DNA of 64,000 bases from contig NC_087118.1 in assembly GCF_963855985.1 (NCBI RefSeq), forward strand, positions 372,001 through 436,000. The letters are read 5' to 3'. Position numbers and translations under genes: made by a program. This DNA comes from Ostrinia nubilalis. Lineage: Eukaryota; Arthropoda; Insecta; Lepidoptera; Crambidae. Of this stretch, positions 23,371 to 35,275 are shown one piece after another. Within the stretch, counting starts at the first letter, position 1; the number at the start of each line of letters is the position of its first letter. The notes beneath the pieces are model-generated. The model did not search any database. It was not told the DNA's origin and saw only the letters and a program-made list of their open reading frames with translations.

Positions 23371-24600
23371 AATGGTCTAATCAAAAGGCAATATTCGATT
23401 GCCCTGCAAAACTAACTACGTAAGTCCTTATGAATGGATACTATGTATAAAGTAAATAATTATGTAAATGGCATGTGTTGCTGGACTTTATCTGCTTAGC
23501 TCGCAAGTATAACATGTCTTGTTAATCATGTCTCTATTGATTTAAGAAGATTCCCGTCTTAGGCAGTTCGATTTTTTCAAGTATTTTATGATTTAAGAAG
23601 AGGCTGACAGGGGTGGCTAAATATCTTGCGCTGCTTCTTCTCAGCACTGACCTATTTATGTCCCAAAATAAAAGTAGGGTTAAAGTGATACTAGGACGTG
23701 TTAAAGGGCTTTTTAAAAGCCTCTTTGTTGAAAACAAATGCATTTTATGACTTTACTTTTATATTATCCTTCTGTAGCCAAAAAGCAATCAATATAGCTT
23801 GACATCATCATCTCTGGTCCAGAGTTTGATTCCTAATAAGGTAATTGTAGAAAACAAACTTTTCTCTGTCTCCTGTCTAATTAGTTGATGTGAAAACATT
23901 GTTGTTTCTGGTCTTTATTACCCAATTGCTTCAACTAATACTTACTTTAAAATAGGAGATAATGTATGTGATTTAGGCCGATATCATTCATGGTATATGG
24001 TGTAATAATTAATAAAATAGTAGTTTCAGATCAGAATAAACATTTAAGGAGTAAATAATTAGAATCCACTCTAAAATTCTAGCCTTATTCCTTTACAATC
24101 GCCACTTATATCACTTTACACATAATTATTAGGATACTTAGATCGCTATTATGTTAGTTAGATCAGTTTACACATTTTTTTTCTCATCACAAAATTGGTG
24201 TATATTGATATAAGTAGAAATTTTTGGACGATTTACCCTAAATAACCTGAAATAATGATTCCTCATAGTGTTATTACTAATGTTTGTTTTACAACTTTTT
24301 CTAAAATTAAAGAAACAAAAAAATATCAACAGAAATGGCGTAAAATGTATCACTTTACACTTGTTAGCGGGTGGTCAATTCAGTGTGGTGTAAAATGATT
24401 TATGTCCCATTACATCACTTTACACGAATGTAAAGTTGCCGTGCATGGCGATATAACTGGGTTTTTATTTAATTACGAAAAAACTACATGCTATATTTCC
24501 CAAACTGGCACACTGCCTAATTATATCTAACATTACCTTTCACCTAAAAAATATTTCACTAAGTTATCTATAATAGCGACGAAGCAGGATTTTTTTTAAC
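23371..24600. other. right interior of Y: LINE 3' scrap and subterminal motifs
   Basis: About 23,560-23,720 resembles the Jockey-type 3' UTR at 61,690-61,790 (TTGCGCTGCTTCTTCTCAGCACTG). From 24,100 to 24,430 the sequence repeats CACTTTACAC and GTGTAAAATGAT several times in both orientations, likely subterminal sites of Y. I see no gene. Confidence 0.5.
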
Positions 24601-24782
24601 TTCAAATGCGATTTCCCAAAAATCACCATTTTCGACTTAACTCCGTTTTCACTGGGGGTACAGATTTATCAATGACTTCTATTGATGGTGATATGTATTT
24701 AATGCCTCCCACTTCCACTACATTTATGAACACTAACAACACTTGTTTCTATATTTTTTCTGTTCATTTTTACGCAGTTGGC

Positions 24783-26188
24783 TTTTTGACGGAGGGGCTT
24801 CTTCAGAAGCTGTTCAATTCCGTCATCCTCGAAGGAAAAACGCCTACGGCATGGCACAGAAGTGTGGTGATACTCTTCTTCAAAAAAGGCGACCAAACCT
24901 TGTTGAAGAATTATAGACCCATCTCACTACTGAGCCATGTCTACAAGTTGTTTTCGAGAGTCATTATAAATCGTCTCGCTCCTATGCTCGACTACTTCCA
25001 GCCTCTCGAACAAGCCGGTTTCCAAAAGCTTTAGTACCATAGACCCCATACATATGCTACGGCAGATTATACAGAAGACCGAGGAGTATAATTAGTCACT
25101 TTGTCTGGCGTTTGTGACTATGAGAAAGCCTTTTCTTCGATCGAGACCTGGGCAGTACCTACTACATTCTCTCCAACGGTGTCAAATTGACTATATCGAT
25201 ACATCGAAGTGTTGAAAGGATTGTACGAAAACGCCAGTCAAACGTCTCCAGGATTAAGATTTGAAACCTCAATACTCAATACAACCTATCTAGTTGCAGC
25301 GAAGGGTAAGATAGGGGAAACTGAAAACTCCGAAACTGTTCACCACCACCTGGAGATCTGCTTCTGGACTGGAGCGGATTCGGCATAAATATCAATAGCG
25401 AGTAAATTACCCACCTTCGATTCGCGGACGATATAATAGTCATGGCTGAGACCGTGGAAGATCTAGGCACTATTCTTAATGGCCTTAGTCGAGCCTCTCA
25501 ACGAACCCCTCGTAAAATGAACATGGACAAGACAAAGTCATGCCAAATGTCCGTGTTGCACACGCTCCTCTAAAGATTGGATACTCTACACTCGGCAGTT
25601 GTCGACAAATATTGAAACCTAGTACAAACAAAACAGTCCAGTTAGGTAGGTCTAACTTCGAGGAAGAGGTCAATCGTCGAATCCAAATCGGCTGGCAGCG
25701 TTTGGGAAGCTTCGTGATATTCTCACGTCTGAAATATCGCAGTGTCTAAAGCTACAAGTGTTTGATAACTTATGGATCTGAGATGTGGTCGCTTACTGTG
25801 GGCCTCATAAAAAGGCTCAAGGTCAAATGCGATGGAGCTTGCTATGCTCGTAGTTTCCCTTCGTGATTGAACCAGAAATGAGCAGATCCGCAGGAGAACC
25901 AAAGTGACTGATATAGTCCGCAGAATCGCTAAAATCAAGTGGCAGTGAGTGGAGCTCGTAGCTTGCAAAGCTGATGGCCGCTGGGGCAGAAAAATTCTTG
26001 AGTGGCGACCACGAGCTGGAAGACGTAATGTGCTGCAGACCTCCACTAGGTCGACCGACGATCTGGTGAAGGTTGTAGGAGGTGCCTGGATGCGGGCGGC
26101 GCAGGACCGGTTGTTGTGGAAATCCTTGGGGGAAGACCTTTGTCCAGCAGTGGACGTCATTCGGCTAAAACGAACGAACGATGATTAA
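24783..26188 (+). pseudogene. RTE reverse-transcriptase fragment in C-large (C3)
   Basis: The domain order is the same as in C1: LQKLFNSVILEGKTP, FFKKGDQTLLKNYRPISLL, then frameshifted RT, a remnant FADD region near 25,425 (RFADDIIVMAETVEDL in one frame), and the C-terminal block to CPAVDVIRLKR. It retains more of the middle RT than C1 and C2 and lacks the Harbinger MITE, so it represents an earlier branch of the composite. It has many frame breaks. Confidence 0.8.
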
Positions 26189-26759
26189 AAAAAAACCTAA
26201 CTGCGTAAAAATGATCAGAAAAAGATAGAAACAAGACAACTTGTTCACAAATGCAGACGTAGGCATCATCAGTGACTAAATGTTTTGTTGGTGATGTGTA
26301 TGTGATGCCTCCAACTGCATTTGTGAACACTAAGTTGTCTTGTTTCTATCTATTCTCTTCGTTTTGTTAATGAAAACTTGAATGCAACCTCTACTTATAT
26401 CAGGTTTCAATGTTAAAATTGTCAAGTTACAATAATATTACTGTCGTGATTATTCTTAAATGTACCTTACAACATACATGACATTCCATACTGTGAAATT
26501 TCAACATTGTAAGGTACAGTCAAGCTCGTTTCTTTAATGTAAGGGACATGCTATCTTTTAAACTACCCATTTTTCGAAAATTTGGCGTTTATATTATGAA
26601 AGAACAGAAAATTCTAAGAAACTTTGCCATAGAAACTATTTAAATCGTAACATCACATAAAAAGATATTGAGGTATAAAGAAAAAAAAAATCGTTTTTTG
26701 GCTCTCCTGAAAAGTCGTGTTTTGTCCCTTACAGTAATTGATATTTCCACCATCGATAT

Positions 26760-27040
26760 GTTGTTGCAACATTATTAACATTACACTATTACTTATAGAC
26801 GGCGCTTGAATAGCATTAATGAGTGCCCGCAAATGTTTATTCTGCGATTCAAATAGTCTCTGCCAATGCACATCACTACGACTGTCCATTTCAGCGTGAC
26901 CTGCACCACCTTGCACTTGCACGCCGTCTCGCACTCGCAACGCGGATCCCACTTCTGATGTCGGAGCGTCGGACTCTCGGACGGCACCAGAAGGGTTTCT
27001 AATTAGATTCATAGTGTCTATCAATCGTGGGCGTAAATTA
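26760..27040 (-). pseudogene. possible LTR-retrotransposon gag N-terminus
   Basis: A minus-strand frame from an ATG near 27,012 reads MNLIRNPSGAVRESD and later HWQRLFESQNKHLRALINAI, a Gln-rich helix like those at the start of insect Ty3/gypsy gag. Just upstream is TACGCCCACGATTG, which could be a decayed primer-binding site. The composition is more GC-rich than its neighbours. It is cut off at 26,760 by C-large or LINE sequence. The family call is tentative. Confidence 0.35.
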
Positions 27041-27100
27041 AACACGTGCGAGTGGATAGAAAACACTTATAATTGTCTTATAACAAACGAGCACTTTTAA

Positions 27101-27225
27101 TCTATCTATATACTTATAATAAATCTGTAGAGAGGTCAATTCTGTACATGAAATATATTTTCAAAATAACTATCAGGGGGTGATTAGTGATCGATACTGA
27201 TGCCAAAAATGCAATCAGTAAAATT

Positions 27226-27274
<49 letters not shown>

Positions 27275-27761
27275 ATGTTCCTTATAGAAACAAAAACTAC
27301 TCGACGGATTTTAACGAAACTTGGTACAATTACTCTTCATACTCCTGGGCAGGTTATAGGATACTTAGGAATTCCCACGGGAACGGGAATGAGCGGGAAA
27401 ATACTTTTGTATGAAAAATCTAAACCGCTTAAGTTAGACGCTTGAAATTTGGCATGGAGGTACCTTAGTAAACTTAAAGCTTAGTTGCAACAGGATATTG
27501 GAAAATTCCCACGGGAACGGGAGTTAGTGGGAAAAAACATTTGTATTAAAAAATCTAAACCGCGTAAGATAGACTCTTGAAATTTGGCATGCAGGTACCT
27601 TAGTAAACTTTAAGCTTAGTTACAACAGGATATTGCAAAATTCCCACGGGAACGGGAGTTAGCGGGAAAAAACATTTGTATGAAAAAATCTGAACCGCGT
27701 AAGATAGATGAAGGGGGAGTAAAACGAGATCCACGCGTACGAAGTCGCGGGCGGACGCTAG
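27101..27761 (+). mobile_element. Helitron with (TCTG)n microsatellite
   Basis: It starts TCTATCTATATACTTATAAT and ends GCGGGCGGACGCTAG before T. The 5' part differs from the H family, with a TCTG microsatellite at about 27,228-27,273. The 3' half is the same three-fold CACGGGAACGGGAG repeat. It may represent the parental Helitron from which the H units derive by internal deletion. The 75- and 81-codon ORFs across the microsatellite are spurious. Confidence 0.75.
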
Positions 27762-28001
27762 TAACTAATAAAGTATCATTAAACTAAACTAAATTGCAGA
27801 AACTTATTCGCAAGTTTGATTAATATTGTCCACACTTAAACTCGAAATAAAGTTCAAAGTTACTTATTTAATTTTACACAAAGTGTTTTATCGTTCCCAT
27901 GGAACGAACCTTATTCTTAACTATAAGAGCTTTTACAATAAATCTTTTATTTAAAATTCTAAAGCAAATAAGTTCACATAATTGCTGTGAGAACTATAAC
28001 A
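27762..28001 (-). repeat. possible LTR remnant
   Basis: Read on the minus strand it begins TGTTATAGTTCTCACAG and contains AATAAA-like signals. It precedes the possible gag at 26.8-27.0 kb, so it may be the 5' LTR, with the Helitron at 27,101 inserted in it. I cannot find a second LTR. This is inference only. Confidence 0.25.
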
Positions 28002-29248
28002 TCTAAATATATAAAAGGAGAAACTGACTGACTGACTGACAGATCAACGCACAGCCTAAACGGTTAAACGTAGGCACTTGAAATTTGGAAGGGACGTAGT
28101 TTAGGTACCGTAGAGGTGCACTAAGAAAGGAATTCCCGAAATTCCCACGGGAATGGGAATTAGCGGGAAAATACTTTTGTATGAAAAATCTAAACCGCTT
28201 AAGTTAGACGCTTGAAATTTGGTATGCAGGTACCTTAGTAAACTTAAAGCTTAGGTACAACAGGATACCGCAAAATTCCCACGGGAACGGGAGTTAGCGG
28301 GAAAAAACTTATGTATGAAAAAATCTAAACTGCGTAAGATAGACGCTTGAAATTTGGCATGCAGGTACCTTAGTAAACTTAAAGCTTAGTTACAACAGGA
28401 TATTGCAAAAATCTTACGGGAACGGGAGTTAGCGGGAAAAAACATTTGTATGAAAAAAATCTAAACCGCTTAAGATAGATAAAGGGGGTAAAACGGGATC
28501 CACGCGTACGAAGTCGCGGGCGGCCGCTAGCTATCATCTAATCTATCTAAATATATAAAAGGAGAAACTGACTGACTGACTGACAGATCAACGCGCAGCC
28601 TAAACGGCTAAACGTAGGCACTTGAAATTTGGAAGGGACGTAGTTTAGGTACCGTAGAGGTGCACTAAGAAAGGAATTCCCGAAATTACCACGGGAACGG
28701 GAATTAGCGGAAAAATCCTTTTGTATGAAAAATCTAAACCGCTTAAGTTAGACGCTTGAAATTTGGTGTGCAGGTACCTTAGTAAACTTAAAGCTTAGGT
28801 ACAACAGGATATCGTAAAATTCCCACAGGAACGGGAGTTAGCGGGAAAAAACTTATGTATGAAAAAATCTAAACTGCGTAAGATATACGCTTGAAATGTG
28901 GAATGCAGGTACCTTAGTAAACTTAAAGCTTAGTTACAACAGGATATTGCAAAATTCCTACGGGAAGGGGAGTTAACCGCTGAAGATAGATGAAGGGGGT
29001 AAAACGGGATCCACGCGTACGAAGTCGCGGGCGGCCGCTAGCTATCATCTATCTATCTATATTAATAAAAATGAATTGATGTTCGTTAGTCTGATTATAA
29101 CTCGAGAACGACTGGGCCGATTGAGCTGATTTTGGTTTTAAAATGTTTGTCGTAGTCCAGGTCTAAACGGTGAGTAAATACGCGCGCGATATTGTTTTTC
29201 TGTGACAGACAAAATTCCACGCGGGCGAAGCCGCGGGCGGAAAGCTAG
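28002..29248 (+). mobile_element. Helitron module H-H-Hs, third copy
   Basis: The units are 28,002-28,530, 28,546-29,041 and 29,056-29,248, in the same order as at 5115 and 11,939 but more diverged from them. The module is flanked by A on the left (AACA) and T on the right, the classic Helitron AT target, as if the trio had inserted as one unit. Confidence 0.75.
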
Positions 29249-29522
29249 TTAACTTATAAATTAATAGCGCACAATGCGCCGACATATATTTAGATAAAAG
29301 TTTTAATATTGTATATGGCACGATTATTCCGGTCAACAAATTTTAAATGATGAATGGGAATAACGATTCAATATCCATAGTGCTTTTGGTAAATCAGGCA
29401 GTTTCAAACATAAAATTCTGAAAAAAATTCAAAAGGTGTATAGGGACCCGCAGTTTACTAAAATCACTTAATCGGAAAACTGCTGCTATGGCTATTGCGG
29501 CTTTATTCCAGGCACCCATCGA
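29249..29522. other. no gene recognised
   Basis: This is a low-complexity, moderately AT-rich stretch between Helitrons. I see no coding frame, terminal repeats or matches elsewhere in the window. Confidence 0.4.
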
Positions 29523-29832
29523 AATGTTTTTTCCCGCTAACTCCCGTTCCCGTAGGAATTTTGCAATATCCTGTTGTAACTAAGCTTTAAGTTTACTAAG
29601 GTACATGCATTCTAAATTTCAAGCGTCCAACTTAAGCGGTTTAGATTTTTCATACAAAAGGATTTTCCCGCTAATTCCCGTTTTCGTGGAAATTTCGGGA
29701 ATTCCTTTCTTAGTGCACCTCTGCGGTACCTAAGCTACGTCCCTTCCAAATTTCAAGTGCCTACGTTTAGCCGTTTAGGCTGTGCGTTAATATGTCAGTC
29801 AGTCAGTCAGTTTCTCGTTTTATATATTTAGA
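29523..29832 (-). mobile_element. 5' half of a Helitron H unit, inverted
   Basis: On the minus strand it starts TCTAAATATATAAAACGAG, has the CTGA tract and the first two internal repeats, then breaks off at 29,523 before the GC-rich 3' end. It is the only H copy in the window in this orientation. Confidence 0.75.
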
Positions 29833-29849
29833 AGATTAAATCAAATTAG

Positions 29850-31083
<1,234 letters not shown>

Positions 31084-31402
31084 AGAGAAGCTAGAGATTT
31101 GCTCCATGGTACAGCTGCGAGCATGGCGCCACGCACAGTGCCACTTTACATACGTTGCACATAAAATGTGTGATTTTCCGTGCACCACGAGAAGAGCAAA
31201 ATTTACATCTTAGTTTTCTTCCATTTGGTATATAATTGGGCATGTGGGCTGCTGCATTACCTGGTAAAGCCTGGTCCGTGAGCACGTAGAATCCCGTCCA
31301 ATGACCCCAAGCTACCCATCCTTATCGCTCGTGCGTAATTATATTGCTGTCGCGACTGTGCGACGCGCGCCCGCAGTGAGTGTGCGAGCGCGACAGCAAC
31401 AT

Positions 31403-31750
31403 AATTACTGATTAAACGAACTTACCTGTACGTGAAGTTCTATCAGAATTATGCGAAGGCTTCGTCCGAAGGGATTAGCAAATAACACTTGTAGTATCGC
31501 CCATTAGATCGCCACTCACACACTGTATTTGAGGGTAGATTCTCACACAAAAAATAAAAATACCTGACATTATTCCGGTGGTCGCCCCGCCTGTTTGAGT
31601 CATATAGTTTAGAAAGATAAAATATTTCACTTATACGGGTAATTATCTTCAGATAAAAACGGGGAGGGAGGGTTGCTAATCCCTTCGGACGAAGCCTTCG
31701 CATAATTCTGATAGAACTTCACGTACAGGTAAGTTCGTTTAATCAGTAAT
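31403..31750. repeat. inverted repeat inside the DIRS 3' region
   Basis: 31,403-31,482 is mirrored by 31,673-31,750, around ATTACTGATTAAACGAACTT and GCGAAGGCTTCGTCC. The spacer duplicates sequence from the other end of the element. This pattern belongs to the split and complementary termini used to close the circular DIRS intermediate. Confidence 0.7.
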
Positions 31751-31919
31751 TATACTCAGGCTTCGTCCTCGGGATTAGCAAATAACACTTGTAGATTTTT
31801 AGAGATTTTAGTGAAATATTTACTTTTATTAAAAAAAAAAAAAATAATAACAATCAGCTGAATATAATAAACGATTTAAAAAACTAAATACCACTCCTAT
31901 TATTACCTTGTAATATTGA

Positions 31920-32864
31920 TCTGGCAAAACAATCGTTTGAATGTACATTACTTATGGTTCTATTATAGAACCTATAGAATGTACTGGAGGAACCGCTTCA
32001 TCCAGCGGTTCTTCTAATTTCATCAAGACTGATACCAATATTACGGGCCGCGGACGTAGCCGCGTGCCTAGTACTATGTGCAGTAAATATATTTACGTCA
32101 ATCCCACTAGCGCTTAAAGTCTCCTTTATCCACCGACTTAAGGTCTGGGGACCAATGGCTTTATATGGTTTCCTGAGACTAATGAAGAGGGAGTCAACAT
32201 TTTTACGAAGAGGCAACGTTTTATCTAAATAAACTGATAAAGTCTTTCCTGGGCATATTTCAGGTTTTTCTGTAAAATATGGTATCATTAAAACTGGCTG
32301 TAAACAACCTTTACGTGTTGTTTTTAAAAAATCTGGGATTTTAATTATTATGTTCGAAGATTGACTTTCAATGTTTTTTATATTAATTTTAGATAGGGTC
32401 TGTACCCTATGTGCAGTAATTAAAGCAATTAAAGTAACAAGTTTTTTAGAAATTTAATCTAGGGTTAAAGTTTCATTTGGATACATTAAACTTAAATGAT
32501 TCAGAACTATAGAGGTGTCCCATGTAATAGAGTACTTCGGTAAAGGAGGCCGTAAGCGAAATACGCCTTTAAAAAACCGCTTAACCCGATCATCTTCACC
32601 TATATTATTATCCATTAATAATGAGAGGGCTGACCTGCAGGAATTAAGAGAGCCATATTGAGATCCCTCTTCAAATAGTTTATTAAGGAAATAAATAATT
32701 TGTGGGACTGAGGCGTTAAACAAATCATAATCATTGTCTTTACAAAAATTAAACCAGCGTCTTAAATATACCTCATATTGTTTAAACGAATTAACTGATA
32801 ATGAGGCAAACATAACCTCAATCGCCGAGGGAGGTACACATCTTCTTAACCACGCTGTCCGCAC
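31920..32864 (-). pseudogene. DIRS tyrosine recombinase
   Basis: One minus-strand frame runs from 32,864 to about 31,920 with two in-frame stops, at 32,454-32,456 and 31,998-32,000 (TGA in place of the usual Trp codon after RRTAG). The N-terminal core-binding part includes VNSFKQYEVYLRRWFNFC. The catalytic Arg lies in ITAHRVQTL, the H-x-x-R in FTAHSTRHAATSAA, and the nucleophile Tyr in the STFYRFYNR stretch beyond the second stop. The family normally integrates a circular cDNA. This copy is inactive, and it overlaps the end of the RNase H frame as is usual in DIRS. Confidence 0.8.
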
Positions 32865-33670
32865 AAGATCCCTGCCACCAGGGTAATCTTGGTGTGAATG
32901 TTGCGATTGCTAGAATGGTAAGATGTAATTGGGTTTTTACTTGCATTAAACACAATTAGGTTAGATATCAAGAGGCTTTTAAACAGAGGGTACCACGGCT
33001 GTGTGGGCCACAATGGTACAACCACTACACCTCTAGCTTTATCAGATATTATTTTTCTCAGTGCTTTCAAGATGACAGAAAATGGAGGGAATGCATAAAA
33101 GAAATAGGCATTCCAGGAAATTGAAAAAGCATTTATAGCCAATGCGTCAGGATCTCTATTCCAAGAAATGTATGATAAACATTTTTTATTTATTCTACTA
33201 GCGAACAGATTAATTTGTGGTGAGCCAAAGTTTGATACAATTTCCTTGAATGCCCAATCATACAGCTCCCATTCTATATCTGGGTGTATTCGTCTGGACT
33301 CAGCATCAGCTACTTTATTCTCAGCTGAACTTATATAACAAGCCATTACAAATATACGACGACATTCACACCATTTCCATAAACGTGCAGCAATGCTGTT
33401 GAGGTGGGGAAACTGAATGCCACCCATTCGGTTAATGTAGGAGATGGCCGTAGTGTTGTCTATACGAAGAAGGATTTGACAATTACTTAAATCTTTTGCG
33501 AATATTTTTAAGCCAAAAAATGCCGCTTGAAGTTCAAGGTAATTGATGTGCTGTGATCGTTCGTCAGCACTCCACAACCCACTAGCCTTCTCCTCTCCGC
33601 ACGCAGCTCCCCACCCCGTATTTGAGGCATCTGAGAAAATTTCCAAATCATGTGTGTCTTCTCTAATTCT
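32846..33670 (-). pseudogene. DIRS RNase H domain
   Basis: The minus-strand 266-codon ORF begins LEIFSDASNTGWGAACG (first Asp) and continues with HINYLELQAAFFGLK (Glu), LLRIDNTTAISYINRMGG (Asp) and NKVADAESR (late Asp). This is the RNase H that follows RT in DIRS polyproteins. Upstream, the frame PFSRIREDTHDLEIF is cut by the LINE fragment at about 33,675-33,990. Confidence 0.8.
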
Positions 33671-33674
33671 ACTA

Positions 33675-33990
33675 AATGGTCAAAAAGTCAAAAGTCAAAA
33701 AAAAGTCAAAATTTCTTTATTTGTTTAGACTAATAAATAGTTCTTACAAATCGTCATTTTGCTCTTAAGGAGCCTCTACATGTCTCATAATCTTTTTACC
33801 CTACCAGCGCTTCGAGACCAACATTTGGCAAGTGCTGAGAAGAAGCGCCGCAACAAACTCAGTCACCACTGTCTGCCGGTTAATATAAATAAATAGAAAT
33901 AGCAGTAGTAGGTACATTCGATTCAGGAGCAGTTCACTGAATTTACCATGCATTCTTGTATAGTGTATCTTATAAGAATGGGTATACAAA
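33675..33990 (-). mobile_element. Jockey-type LINE 3' fragment inserted in the DIRS element
   Basis: On the minus strand the sequence contains GCGGCGCTTCTTCTCAGCAC and ends in repeated TTTTTGAC, the 3' tail of a Jockey-type LINE. It separates the RT and RNase H frames. Related 3' UTR scraps lie at 23.6 and 61.7 kb. Confidence 0.65.
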
Positions 33991-34003
33991 ATTGCGTGGC
34001 ATA

Positions 34004-34846
34004 TTAAACAAGGTAAAGGCATATTAAAAAAGGTCTTTCTAAAGCATTTAACCACCATTCAAAATCAGGTTGTAAAGATTCAGGTAAATACATAATTTTG
34101 TCATAATTGTCGTCTGACTTTAAGTTTAAATATTTAATACGCTCAAAGGCTTTTGTATACAACCAGCTGTATTCTACAGCAGGACAAACTGAGACTAAAA
34201 GGCCAATTAAACGAGCAAATTCTCGAATTTTACAACGTCGGAGATTCAAAAACTTTTGAATTTCTACTATAATGCGATGTGATTTTTCATTATGCAACGT
34301 GATTTGGAAATTCTCAGAATCTAAAACAAATCCTAGAAATGTACATGTTTTTGCCGGAACCATAGAGCTCTTCTCTTCGTTTATCAAAAAACCAAGAGAC
34401 GTTAATAATTTTCTAGTTTGCACTGTATTATATAAACACATCTCATATGTCTGTCCCATTAACCAGAAGTCATCCAAATAATTGGTTCATATTAAACCAG
34501 CACAACGCAATAAGCGTACTATAGGTTTCATTATTTTAATAAATATGTAAGGTGCAGTGCACAAACCAAACGGTAAAACATTAAATTCGTATAGGGATTC
34601 TTCAAATTGAAATCGTAAATACTTTCTTGAATTTTGATGTATTTTAATAAAATAATATGCGTCTTTTAAATCTATTTTAGACATTAAACAATCCTTTGAT
34701 ATTAATTTTAATACTGTGCGTAAATCCTCCATCTTGAAGTAATTATTTTTAATAAATTTATTTAGATTTTTTAAATTCAAAACAAAACGAAATTTACCGT
34801 TTGGCTTGGGCACAAGTAACACACTTGATAAGAATTGACCTTCCAT
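34004..34846 (-). pseudogene. DIRS reverse transcriptase
   Basis: A single minus-strand frame is interrupted by one TGA at 34,487-34,489. Before it are LLVPKPNGKFRFVLNLKNLN, SKIDLKDAYYFIKI (first catalytic Asp) and LPFGLCTAPYIF. After it comes NYLDDFWLMGQ with the YxDD box, then the DIRS-specific ISFLGFVLDSE-like segment (TFLGFVLDSENFQITL). Apart from the stop the domain is well kept. Confidence 0.85.
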
Positions 34847-35275
34847 TGGTTGACATTAAGAAATAGCACCGATTGTTAATAAATTATTTATAGCACTCTT
34901 GAAATTAATTTTCTCGGTAGACGTGTATTTTTATATATTGTCTTATCTTGGGAGGATTTGTCTGGTTTACTGGGCAGTTAAATGGAATCTCATATCCTTT
35001 GATACAAGAAAGAACTTCCGAATTAGTAGTAAGGAGTGACCACTGGTCATAAAACAAGGGTAAACTACCAGTATATTTTACCGTGTCTAGCGGCGGCCTC
35101 GCGTCGGCTGCGACTGCGAGTGTCGCGATGAGTTCGACGGCCCTCTCTTGCTCTGAGGGGCCTCCTTCGCCTTCGGATGATTCGGAGGCTTCTGAGCAGG
35201 GTAGGGGCCCTTCCAGTTTAAACTTTTTGACGTGCTGGCAACCACGGTTGGTTTCTTGTTATTGTTGTGGAATTG

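Larger units (their letters stand above)
17552..24663. mobile_element. unclassified DNA transposon Y, interrupted by C2
   Basis: The termini are CTGTACCCCCAGTGAAAA and its inverse TTTTCACTGGGGGTACAG, perfect over 18 bp and similar further in (TCGACTTA). ATTT occurs at 17,548-17,551 and 24,664-24,667. Removing Y leaves sequence aligning with the linker of C1, which supports insertion with a 4-bp duplication. Without C2 it is about 3.5 kb. The right subterminal region has repeated CACTTTACAC/GTGTAAAATGAT motifs in both orientations (24,100-24,430, also 21,750). It contains remains of an RNase-H LINE. I recognise no transposase. Confidence 0.65.
17230..26755 (+). mobile_element. composite DNA transposon C, large copy (C-large)
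   Basis: The left terminus CGATGGTGGAAGTATCAATT lies at 17,230 and the right terminus CCACCATCG ends at 26,755, flanked by ATAT at 17,226-17,229 and 26,756-26,759. This 4-bp duplication ties together two ends 9.5 kb apart. Internally it has the C left arm (17,230-17,547), then element Y, then the linker, the RTE fragment and the right arm (26,190-26,755). Without Y and its contents it would be about 2.4 kb like C1. Its RTE fragment lacks the Harbinger MITE present in C1 and C2. Confidence 0.75.

Noticed and set aside
27187..27445. 75- and 81-codon ORFs with repeated SVCLSVCL
   Set aside because: They arise from the TCTG microsatellite in a Helitron.
34487..34489. Programmed read-through of the TGA in the DIRS RT
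   Set aside because: Other stops (32,454 and 31,998) and a gag frameshift show ordinary decay, and no conserved read-through context is evident.
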